Assembly (NCBI RefSeq): GCF_026274175.1
Contig: NZ_JAPHNL010000068.1
Span: forward strand, 1-64,000
DNA: 64,000 nucleotides
Direction of reading: 5' to 3'
From: Streptomyces beihaiensis
GTDB lineage: Bacteria; Actinomycetota; Actinomycetes; Streptomycetales; Streptomycetaceae
Shown: piece by piece, positions 43,518 through 53,134 of the stretch
Position numbering within the stretch: the first letter of the stretch is position 1
Layout of the letters: every line of letters starts with the position of its first letter
Translations under genes and position numbers: made by a program
Notes under the pieces: model-generated
Databases searched by the model: none
Seen by the model: only the letters and a program-made list of their open reading frames with translations
What the model was told of the DNA's origin: nothing

Positions 43518-44735
43518 GTGTCCAAAAGGCCGGTGAGAGCGCAGGCGAAGGGGGCTGAGGCGGTGTCGGCAGACCGCGATTCCGCTATGGGCGAACATGC
43601 GCCCGTCAGTACCCCCGTAACCACCACCGGAGGCTCCGCCGGGAGCAGGAAGCGTACGACCGTGTCCGCGCAGGGGAAGGCCGCCATGTCCGCGAAGAAG
43701 GCCACCGGGGCCAAGAAGACGGCCGCAGCCAAGCAGACGGCAGCAGCCAAGACGCCGACGGCAGCCAAGACGGCGGCGGCAGCCAAGACGGCGGCGGCAG
43801 CCAAGACGGCGGCCGCGGCCAAGACGGCGGCTCCTGCCGCGAAGAAGGCCCCTGCGGCCAAGAAGACCCTCGCGGCCAAGAAGACCCTCGCGGCCAAGAA
43901 GACCCCTGCGGCCAAGAGGGCCCCCGAGGCCAAGAAGGCTTCTGCCGGCGCCAAGACCGAGAGCCACACCGCCCTTGTCCGGCGTGCGCGCAAGATCAAC
44001 CGTGAGCTCGCGGAGGTGTATCCGTACGCCCACCCGGAGCTGGACTTCGAGAACCCGTTCCAGCTGCTGCTCGCCACGGTCCTGTCCGCGCAGACGACCG
44101 ACCTGCGGGTCAACCAGACGACTCCGGCGCTGTTCGCCAAGTATCCGACCCCGGAGGACCTGGCCGCGGCCAACCCCGAGGAGGTCGAGGAGCTGATCCG
44201 GCCGACCGGTTTCTTCCGGGCCAAGACGAAGTCGATCATGGGCATCGCGAAGGCGCTGAGCGAGGACTTCGGCGGGGAGGTGCCGGGCCGTCTGGAGGAC
44301 CTGGTCAAGCTGCCCGGCGTGGGCCGCAAGACGGCCTTCGTCGTGCTCGGCAACGCCTTCGGCCGCCCCGGCATCACCGTGGACACGCACTTCGGCCGCC
44401 TGGTGCGCCGCTGGAAGTGGACGGACGAGACGGACCCGGACAAGGTCGAACAGGCCGTCGGCGCGCTCTTCCCGAAGAGCGAGTGGACGATGCTCAGCCA
44501 CCATGTGATCTTCCACGGCCGCCGCATCTGCCACGCCCGGAAACCGGCCTGTGGCGCCTGCCCCATCGCCCCGCTCTGCCCGGCGTACGGGGAGGGCGAG
44601 ACGGATCCGGAGAAGGCGAAGAAGCTGCTCAAGTACGAGAAGGGCGGCCTGCCCGGCCAGCGCCTCAAGCCCCCGCAGTCCTACCTGGACGCGGGCGGCA
44701 TCGCGGCCCCGCCGCTGGGTGGCACGAGAGGGTGA
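43518..44735 (+). CDS. nth: Endonuclease III with histone-H1-like N-terminal tail
   Basis: This 405-residue DNA glycosylase/AP lyase removes oxidised pyrimidines. The catalytic part (about 155-370) has the helix-hairpin-helix '[14 protein letters not shown]' with the reactive Lys, '[11 protein letters not shown]' with the conserved Asp, and the iron-sulfur ligands in '[17 protein letters not shown]'. The first 150 residues are a Lys/Ala/Pro-rich repeat tail ([19 protein letters not shown]), absent from E. coli Nth and probably DNA-binding. GTG 43518 gives the full tail; a later start such as ATG 43587 is possible. Confidence 0.93.
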   Translation: MSKRPVRAQAKGAEAVSADRDSAMGEHAPVSTPVTTTGGSAGSRKRTTVSAQGKAAMSAKKATGAKKTAAAKQTAAAKTPTAAKTAAAAKTAAAAKTAAAAKTAAPAAKKAPAAKKTLAAKKTLAAKKTPAAKRAPEAKKASAGAKTESHTALVRRARKINRELAEVYPYAHPELDFENPFQLLLATVLSAQTTDLRVNQTTPALFAKYPTPEDLAAANPEEVEELIRPTGFFRAKTKSIMGIAKALSEDFGGEVPGRLEDLVKLPGVGRKTAFVVLGNAFGRPGITVDTHFGRLVRRWKWTDETDPDKVEQAVGALFPKSEWTMLSHHVIFHGRRICHARKPACGACPIAPLCPAYGEGETDPEKAKKLLKYEKGGLPGQRLKPPQSYLDAGGIAAPPLGGTRG

Positions 44736-44806
44736 CAGAACGCGGCGGCGGAACGAATCGGGGGTGCTCGGGCGTTGGGCCCACCACGAGACGGACGGGG
44801 GCGGCT

Positions 44807-45733
44807 ATGAAGCATGTGAGTGAGATCGGGGAGATCACGGAGATCAGCGAGATCCGCGAGATCGGCGAGGCCCGCGCAGTCAGCGAAGTCGGCGAAGCCG
44901 GTAAGACCGACGGCGGCGGCAACGCGGGCAGCCCCAGCGCGGGCAGTTTTAACGCGGGCAGTTCCAACGCGGGCAGCCCCAGCGCGGGCAGCTCCAGTAC
45001 CAGCAATAGCGGTTCCGCCCCCGCGCAGGCTCACACCCACACCGGTACCGCCCCACCCGACCTCTCCGGCACCACCCTGACCAGCCAAGGCATCCCCGAC
45101 TGGCTGGTTCCCGTGGACCGGGCCGCGCGCGCCGTCCGCGGGGAGCAGCTCAGCCGGTTCCTGCCGCCCGAGGACGGCGGAGGGCGCCAGTCCGCCGTTC
45201 TGATCCTCTTCGGCGAGGGGCAGCGGGGGCCCGAGCTGCTGCTCATGGAGCGGTCCGGCGCGCTCCGCTCGCACGCGGGCCAGCCGTCGTTCCCCGGCGG
45301 CGCGCTCGACCCGGAGGACGGGGACCCGCACACGGACGGCCCGCTGCGAGCCGCCCTGCGCGAGGCGTGGGAGGAGACCGGGCTCGACCCGCGTGGTGTC
45401 CAGCTCTTCGGCGTCCTGCCCCGCCTCTACATCCCGGTCAGCGGCTTCGTGGTGACCCCGGTGCTCGGCTGGTGGCGGGTGCCCACACCGGTCGCCGCGG
45501 TCGACCCGGCGGAGACGGCCCGTGTCTTCACCGTGCCGGTGGCGGATCTCACGGACCCGGCGAACCGGGCGACGACCGTCCATCCGAGTGGCCACAGGGG
45601 CCCGGCTTTCCTGGTGGAATCGGCTCTGGTCTGGGGTTTCACCGCCGGAGTGATCGACAGGATCGTGCATTTCGCAGGCTGGGAGCGGCCCTGGGACCGC
45701 GGGAAGACGGTCCCGCTCGACTGGCGCTCATGA
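44807..45733 (+). CDS. NUDIX hydrolase, CoA pyrophosphatase type
   Basis: This 308-residue protein has the NudL-type 'LRSHAGQPSFPGGALDPEDG' followed by 'ALREAWEETGLD', the CoA-pyrophosphatase NUDIX box. About 75 N-terminal residues are repeat sequence: first EIGEITEISEIREIGE, then SAGSFNAGSSNAGSPSAGSS. These units are in-frame tandem repeats, so the original start may lie further in. ATG 44807 is the longest start clear of the nth gene. Confidence 0.85.
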   Translation: MKHVSEIGEITEISEIREIGEARAVSEVGEAGKTDGGGNAGSPSAGSFNAGSSNAGSPSAGSSSTSNSGSAPAQAHTHTGTAPPDLSGTTLTSQGIPDWLVPVDRAARAVRGEQLSRFLPPEDGGGRQSAVLILFGEGQRGPELLLMERSGALRSHAGQPSFPGGALDPEDGDPHTDGPLRAALREAWEETGLDPRGVQLFGVLPRLYIPVSGFVVTPVLGWWRVPTPVAAVDPAETARVFTVPVADLTDPANRATTVHPSGHRGPAFLVESALVWGFTAGVIDRIVHFAGWERPWDRGKTVPLDWRS

Positions 45734-45795
45734 CATGGTGACCCGCGTGTTGTGTAATCCCGGGGGCCGCGAGAGGCCCGCGGCGCCGGAACCGA

Positions 45796-45885
45796 ACCCG
45801 GAACCGAATCCGAACGTGACGCCGGTCGCGACGCCGGTCGTGACGCCGGTCATGACGCCGGTCGTGACCCCGAAAGTGAAGCCGA
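45796..45885. repeat. 12-base tandem repeat (GACGCCGGTCGT)
   Basis: Degenerate copies fill the gap between the NUDIX gene and the MarP-like gene. The + strand stays open across it (PNPEPNPNVTPVATPVVTPV), but nothing supports it as a gene. Confidence 0.75.
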
Positions 45886-45934
45886 TCGTGCCGCCGGAAG
45901 TGATGTGGGGCAGGAGTCTGCGAGGCGTGAATCC

Positions 45935-47134
45935 GTGAACGTGCTGGACATCCTGCTGATCGTGGCCGCCGTGTGGTTCGCCGTCATCGGCTACCGCCAG
46001 GGCTTCGTCGTCGGCATTCTCTCCGTGATCGGCTTCCTCGGCGGCGGCCTCGTCGCCGTGTACGTACTGCCCGTGGTCTGGGACGCGGTGACCGACAAGG
46101 CCGAGGTGACGACGACGGCCGCGATCGTCGCCGTGGTGGTCGTGATCGTCTGCGCGTCCGTCGGCCAGGCATTCACCACCCACCTGGGCAACAAGCTGCG
46201 CAAATTCATCACCTGGTCCCCGGCGCGCGCCCTGGACGCGACGGGCGGCGCGGTGGTCAACGTGGCGGCGATGCTCCTGGTCGCCTGGCTGATCGGTTCC
46301 GCGCTCGCCGGGACCACGCTGCCCACGCTCGGCAAGGAGGTACGCGGCTCGAAGGTGCTGCAGGGCGTCTCCCGCGCGCTGCCCGCCCAGGCCGACACGT
46401 GGTTCGCGAACTTCTCGTCGACGCTCGCGCAGAACGGCGTACCGCAGGTCTTCAGCCCGTTCACGCACGAGCCGATCACCGACGTCAGACCGCCCGACCC
46501 TGCGCTGGCCAACAGCCAGGTGGTGCGTACGGCGAAGCGTTCCATCGTCAAGGTCGTCGGCCAGGCGCCCAGCTGCGGCAAGGTCCTGGAAGGCAGCGGT
46601 TTCGTCTTCGCGGACCGGCGCGTGATGACCAACGCTCACGTGGTCGGCGGGGTCGACGAGCCCACCGTCCAGATCGGCGGCGAGGGCAAGCGCTACCGTG
46701 CGAAGGTCGTCCTCTACGACTGGAAGCGGGACATCGCGGTCCTGGACGTCCCGAAGCTGACCGCCCCGCCGCTGAACTTCACGACCCGTGAGGCGCCGCG
46801 CGGCACCGGCGCGATCGTCGCGGGCTTCCCGGAGAACGGCGCGTACGACGTGCGCCCCGCCCGTCTGCGCGGCCGCATCACGGCCGACGGCCCGGACATC
46901 TACCACCGCGGCACCGTCCGCCGCGAGGTCTACTCGCTGTACGCGACGGTCCGGCAGGGCAACTCCGGCGGACCGCTCCTGACGCCCGAAGGCAAGGTGT
47001 ACGGCGTGGTCTTCGCCAAGTCCCTCGACAACGACCAGACCGGCTACGCCCTGACGGACGACGAGATCGCCACCGACATCAGCCAGGGCCGCACAGCGGT
47101 CCAGGAGGTCGACACGCAGGCCTGCGCACTGTAG
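45935..47134 (+). CDS. MarP-like membrane serine protease (CvpA plus trypsin-like domain)
   Basis: This 399-residue protein has four N-terminal membrane helices forming a CvpA-like domain (about 1-140) and an extracytoplasmic chymotrypsin-fold protease. The triad is visible: His235 in 'TNAHVVGG', Asp266 in 'KRDIAVLDV' and Ser344 in 'RQGNSGGPLL'. Numbering and layout closely follow Mycobacterium tuberculosis MarP, an acid-resistance protease. The GTG at 45935 starts at the first helix; GAGG is at 45922. Confidence 0.93.
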   Translation: MNVLDILLIVAAVWFAVIGYRQGFVVGILSVIGFLGGGLVAVYVLPVVWDAVTDKAEVTTTAAIVAVVVVIVCASVGQAFTTHLGNKLRKFITWSPARALDATGGAVVNVAAMLLVAWLIGSALAGTTLPTLGKEVRGSKVLQGVSRALPAQADTWFANFSSTLAQNGVPQVFSPFTHEPITDVRPPDPALANSQVVRTAKRSIVKVVGQAPSCGKVLEGSGFVFADRRVMTNAHVVGGVDEPTVQIGGEGKRYRAKVVLYDWKRDIAVLDVPKLTAPPLNFTTREAPRGTGAIVAGFPENGAYDVRPARLRGRITADGPDIYHRGTVRREVYSLYATVRQGNSGGPLLTPEGKVYGVVFAKSLDNDQTGYALTDDEIATDISQGRTAVQEVDTQACAL

Positions 47135-47687
47135 ACCGCCGTCTCCGGCCTCCGCGGCCCGTCTCTGCGTCTTCCGGCCTCCGAGCCTGTCTCTCCGGCT
47201 CCGCCTGGCTCCGAGCCTGTCTCTCCGGCCCCTCCAGACCCCGAACCCGCCTCTCTGGCCCTGCCAGACCCCGAGCCCGCCTCTCCGGCGGCCCCGACCA
47301 GGCCCCCAGCCCGTCTCCGGCGCCTTCAGCCCTTCTCCGGCGCCCTCAAGCCAGTGTGCGGCGCCGCCGCAGCAGCCCTTATCCAGTACCTCGGCTCTTC
47401 AGCGCCCGGTCTGGTGCCGCAGCCTCGCCGACATCCAGCGGGCCCGACGCCGCAGGATCCGCGGGATACCGAGCCGGGGTCCGAGTACCGCGTACTCGCG
47501 CGGCGCCCCTTTGCGGGAAGGGCCCGGCGTCGTCGCGGGGCGGCGGGTGCGTGCTGCGTCACTGTAGTTGTGCGTCCAGCCCATAACCCGACCTGTGCCC
47601 GTGCCCCATGGTCGGTAACCGTGTCGGACGGCTCCAATCGGCTTATGCGTCGGGCATGTGGCCGACTGTCGGACAGGCGTTCACATT
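47135..47687. other. Intergenic stretch with pyrimidine-rich degenerate repeats
   Basis: The first 200 bases (47140-47340) are strongly pyrimidine-rich on the + strand and contain degenerate units of the type CCCCGAGCCCGCCTCTCCGGC. The remainder has ordinary GC content with no supported gene. It separates the convergent MarP-like and epoxide-hydrolase-like genes; I see no single clean terminator hairpin. Confidence 0.5.
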
Positions 47688-48791
47688 TCACCGGTCCGGT
47701 TCAGGATCCCGCAGCCAGTTCACCAGCTCCGTGGAGAACGCCACCGGGTCTTCTTCGTGCGGGAAGTGTCCGAGGCCGTCGAACAGGCGCCAGCGGTACG
47801 GCGCTTCGACGTACTCGCCCGAACCCGCCGCGCTGCGCGTGCGCATCACCGGATCGAGTGAACCGTGCAGATGCAGCGTCGGCACCCGCACCGGCCGCTT
47901 CATCCGCCGGTTGAACTGGATCCCGTCGGGCCGCGCCAGCGACCGGACGAGCCAGCGGTACGGCTCGACCGAGCAGTGCGCCGTGGACGGGATGCACATG
48001 GCGTGCTGGTACGTCCGTACGGCCTCGTCGTCCGGCTGGTTCGGCCCTGACCAGTCCCGTACGAGCTTGCCGACCAACGCCCCCTCGTCCGCCACCAGCT
48101 GACGCTCCGGCAGCCATGGCCGCTGGAAACCCCACACGTACGACCCGGCGCGCGACTGCCGGTAGTCCGCCAGCATCGCCGAGCGCCAGCGCCGCGGGTG
48201 CGGCATCGAGGCCACGGCGAGCCGCCGCACCAGCTTGGGCCGCATCACGGCCGCGGTCCACGCCAGGTAGCCGCCCAGGTCGTGGCCGACGAGTGCCGCG
48301 TCCGGCTCGCCGAGCGAGCGCACCACACCGGTCACGTCGAGCGCGAGGTTGGCCGGATCGTAGCCGCGCGGCGTACGGTCGCTGCCGCCCACGCCCCGCA
48401 GGTCCATGGCGACGGCCCGGTAGCCCGCGTCCGCGAGCGCGACCAGTTGGTGCCGCCACGCCCACCAGAACTGCGGGAAACCGTGCAGCAGCAGCACGAG
48501 CGGGCCCTCGCCCAGCTCCGCGATGTGGAAGCGGGCGCCGTTGGCCGCGACGTCCCTGTGGGTCACCTCCCGGCCACCCGGCAGGTCGATCCGTACGACC
48601 GAGGTGGGGGCCTGCTGCGCTGCTGGAGGGACCTGCCGCGGCGAAGAGCCTGTCTGCTGAGCAGAAGGGGCGGCTTGCTGAGCAGAAGAGGTGGCCTGTT
48701 GCGCCGAGGGGGTGGCCTGTTGCGCAGAAGGGGCGGCCTGTTGCGCCGAAGGGGTGGTCTGCTGCGCCGAAGGAGTGGCGGGGTCCGTCAT
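47688..48791 (-). CDS. Alpha/beta hydrolase, epoxide-hydrolase-like, with repeat N-terminus
   Basis: This 367-residue enzyme has the oxyanion motif 'LLLHGFPQFWWAWRHQL', the nucleophile Asp in 'LVGHDLGGYLAW' (typical of epoxide hydrolases) and the catalytic His in 'GLGHFPHEEDP'. The first 60 residues are seven-residue repeats (PSAQQAT type) encoded by 21-base tandem units at about 48609-48780, so relatives should start near 'VVRIDLPGGREV'. ATG 48791 overlaps the stop of the holin-like gene upstream. Confidence 0.9.
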   Translation of the reverse strand: MTDPATPSAQQTTPSAQQAAPSAQQATPSAQQATSSAQQAAPSAQQTGSSPRQVPPAAQQAPTSVVRIDLPGGREVTHRDVAANGARFHIAELGEGPLVLLLHGFPQFWWAWRHQLVALADAGYRAVAMDLRGVGGSDRTPRGYDPANLALDVTGVVRSLGEPDAALVGHDLGGYLAWTAAVMRPKLVRRLAVASMPHPRRWRSAMLADYRQSRAGSYVWGFQRPWLPERQLVADEGALVGKLVRDWSGPNQPDDEAVRTYQHAMCIPSTAHCSVEPYRWLVRSLARPDGIQFNRRMKRPVRVPTLHLHGSLDPVMRTRSAAGSGEYVEAPYRWRLFDGLGHFPHEEDPVAFSTELVNWLRDPEPDR

Positions 48792-49309
48792 GAGGACGAG
48801 CGTGCCACAGCCTCGATGGCCTCGGGGCCATGGTCGGGCGGGGTCACCTGACGGGGGTGCGGCTTGGCGTTCCCCAGTACGCCCGCCGTCTCCTTGACCG
48901 AGGCGGCGACCTTCTGCGGGCCCTTGCCCTTCTTGGCCTTCTTGAAGAACGCGACACCGATGCCGACGAGCAGGAGGAAGAGGACGAAACTCGCCCCGAA
49001 GGACGCCAGGAAGCACAGGGAGAGGTTCCACCCGCCCTGCCCGTTGTGGCCGCCGGTCCACGCGTTGATCCCGTATGCGAGCGCGAAACTCAGCATGGGC
49101 AGCGAGAAGGTCAGCACGACGAGGGCCGCGACGAAGGCGCCGCCGCCGATCCCGCCGCGCTTCACATCCTGCTTCAGCTGTGCCTTCGCCAGGGCGATCT
49201 CGTCGTGCACCAGCGCGGACATCTCGGTCGTCGCGGAGGCGAACAGCTGGCCGATGCTGCGTTCGGCGCCGACCGGGCTGTCGTCGGGTGCGCTGGGTGC
49301 GCTGCTCAT
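48788..49309 (-). CDS. Phage-holin-superfamily (DUF1469) membrane protein
   Basis: This 173-residue protein has two membrane helices (about 60-85 and 100-125) after a helical segment 'SALVHDEIALAKAQLKQDVK', the pattern of actinobacterial 'phage holin family' proteins, which are chromosomal and of unknown role. ATG 49309 has GGGAG 6 bases upstream. Coupled to the hydrolase by ATGA overlap. Confidence 0.88.
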   Translation of the reverse strand: MSSAPSAPDDSPVGAERSIGQLFASATTEMSALVHDEIALAKAQLKQDVKRGGIGGGAFVAALVVLTFSLPMLSFALAYGINAWTGGHNGQGGWNLSLCFLASFGASFVLFLLLVGIGVAFFKKAKKGKGPQKVAASVKETAGVLGNAKPHPRQVTPPDHGPEAIEAVARSSS

Positions 49310-49400
49310 CGCGTACTCCCTGTTCTCCTGTGGAGGTTCCCGTGGCGGCCCGTAGCCAGGTGCGCGGGCCACCGCGAGTGCGGACTTGCTTGTCGTCAGA

Positions 49401-50804
49401 TCATGCCGGACGCGCGTCCTCGTCGCCTGCCCCGGTGGTCACTTCGGCAAGCCTCCGGTGCTCCGCGGCCTTCTCCTCGTAGATGCGGGCCATCCGAAGG
49501 TGGTATTCCGGTTTGTCCATCTCGTAGATGTCGGGGATGCCGTCCTGGTCCTCGTCGCGCTCCTCTGCCTCGCACAGAGCGCGGTACTTGGCGTTCCGTA
49601 TCTTCAGCAGGATGCCCGCGAGGATCGCCGCGATCACCGACCCGACCAGGACAGAGGCCTTGACCTCGTCGGTCAGTACCGGGTCCTCGGTGAAGGCGAG
49701 TTCGCCGATGAGCAGCGAGACGGTGAAGCCGATCCCGGCGAGCGTGGCGACCGCGAACACGTCCGGCCAGGCCAGCTCGTCCGAGAGCGACGCCCTGGTG
49801 AACCGGGCCGTCAGCCATGTGCCGCCGAAGATGCCGAGCGCCTTGCCGACCACGAGCCCGAGCACCACGCCGAGCGTCTCCGGCCGGGTGAACACGTCGC
49901 CGAGCGACTTGCCCGACACTGCGACACCGGCGCTGAACAGCGCGAACAGCGGCACCGCGAGACCGGCCGAGACCGGCCGCACCAGGTGCTCGATGTGCTC
50001 GCCGGGGGAGTGCTCCTCGCCCTCCTCGCGGTGGCAGCGCAGCATCAGCCCCATGGCGACACCGGCGATGGTGGCGTGGACGCCGCTGTTGTACATCAGG
50101 CCCCAGATGACCAGCGCCAGCGGCACGTACACGTACCACCCGCGCACGCCCTTGCGCAGCAGCAGCCAGAAGACGACGAGACCGGCGACCGCGCCGCCGA
50201 GCGCCGCGAAGTTCAGGTCGCTCGTGAAGAAGATCGCGATGATCAGGATCGCGAAGAGGTCGTCGACGACGGCGAGGGTGAGGAGGAAGGCGCGCAGGGC
50301 GCTGGGCAGCGACGTGCCGATGACGGCGAGAACGGCGAGCGCGAACGCGATGTCGGTGGCGGTCGGCACCGCCCAGCCGTCCAGGTTTCCGCCGCCGACC
50401 GCGTTGACGATCGCGTAGACGATCGCGGGCATCGCCATGCCGGACACGGCGGCCACGACCGGCAGCACGGCGGCCTTCGGGTCGCGCAGGTCGCCCGCGA
50501 CCAGCTCGCGTTTGAGCTCGATACCGGCGACGAAGAAGAAGATCGCGAGCAGACCGTCGGCGGCCCAGTGCGTCATGGACAGGTTCAGGCCGAGCGTCTT
50601 CGGGCCGATGTGCCAGTGGCTGACGGTCTCGTAGCTGTGGTGCAGGGCCGGGACGTTGGCCCAGATGACCGCGGCGATGGCGGCGACCAGCAGCAGCACG
50701 CCGCCGACGGTCTCGGCGCGCAGCGCGTCGGCCACGAAGGTGCGCTCGGGCAGGGAGAGCCGGCCGAGGGCCTTGCGGTGGTCGTTCTTGCTGGGCGCGC
50801 TCAC
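49401..50804 (-). CDS. nhaA: Na+/H+ antiporter NhaA
   Basis: This 467-residue antiporter exchanges sodium for protons. It has 11-12 helices, the essential Asp pair in 'LTLAVVDDLFAILIIA', and 'VPTATDIAFALAVLA'. The C-terminal 50 residues form a charged tail with an EF-hand-like 'DEDQDGIPDIYE' and a helix, seen in actinobacterial NhaA. The ATG at 50804 gives the standard N-terminus. Confidence 0.95.
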   Translation of the reverse strand: MSAPSKNDHRKALGRLSLPERTFVADALRAETVGGVLLLVAAIAAVIWANVPALHHSYETVSHWHIGPKTLGLNLSMTHWAADGLLAIFFFVAGIELKRELVAGDLRDPKAAVLPVVAAVSGMAMPAIVYAIVNAVGGGNLDGWAVPTATDIAFALAVLAVIGTSLPSALRAFLLTLAVVDDLFAILIIAIFFTSDLNFAALGGAVAGLVVFWLLLRKGVRGWYVYVPLALVIWGLMYNSGVHATIAGVAMGLMLRCHREEGEEHSPGEHIEHLVRPVSAGLAVPLFALFSAGVAVSGKSLGDVFTRPETLGVVLGLVVGKALGIFGGTWLTARFTRASLSDELAWPDVFAVATLAGIGFTVSLLIGELAFTEDPVLTDEVKASVLVGSVIAAILAGILLKIRNAKYRALCEAEERDEDQDGIPDIYEMDKPEYHLRMARIYEEKAAEHRRLAEVTTGAGDEDARPA

Positions 50805-51001
50805 GTGGGAGACCTCCGGGCGGGTGGGCAGACAAGCAGGCAGGAATGGGTATGGGTTGCTGTTCTGCCGACCAGACTTCCCGGCGCACCCTGTTCGCTT
50901 CTTGACCCTTCCTTTACTCTACAGGGTCCGCTGGGCGTACGAGTCGTACTTGGAGTACTTGACGTACTGGGGGATCATCACCTTACGCATTGCACGCGAA
51001 A

Positions 51002-51030
51002 CGGGCACCCGGCGCTGTGCCGGGTGCCCG
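51002..51030 (-). terminator. Hairpin terminator downstream of acs
   Basis: CGGGCACCCGGC (51002-51013) and GCCGGGTGCCCG (51019-51030) form a perfect 12-bp stem with a 5-base loop, 20 bases past the acs stop. Confidence 0.88.
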
Positions 51031-51050
51031 CCTGACCTGGGCTGCGGGTA

Positions 51051-53009
<1,959 letters not shown>

Positions 53010-53097
53010 GACATCTCCCTATACGCCTTTAGGCTCTACGCCTTTTACGCTGCTTTGCCGGGGCGGCCGTTGTGTCCCAGGCCACAGCTCATCAGAA

Positions 53098-53123
53098 GGC
53101 GGCCCCTGCTGACAAGGGCCGCC
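53098..53123 (-). terminator. Hairpin downstream of the SulP-carbonic anhydrase gene
   Basis: GGCGGCCC (53098-53105) and GGGCCGCC (53116-53123) form an 8-bp stem with a 10-base loop just past the stop of the SulP-carbonic anhydrase gene. Confidence 0.65.
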
Positions 53124-53134
53124 GGGAAAATGGT

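Noticed and set aside
45735-45938. 67-residue plus-strand frame between the NUDIX and MarP-like genes
   Set aside because: It mainly reads through a 12-base tandem repeat and has no domain.
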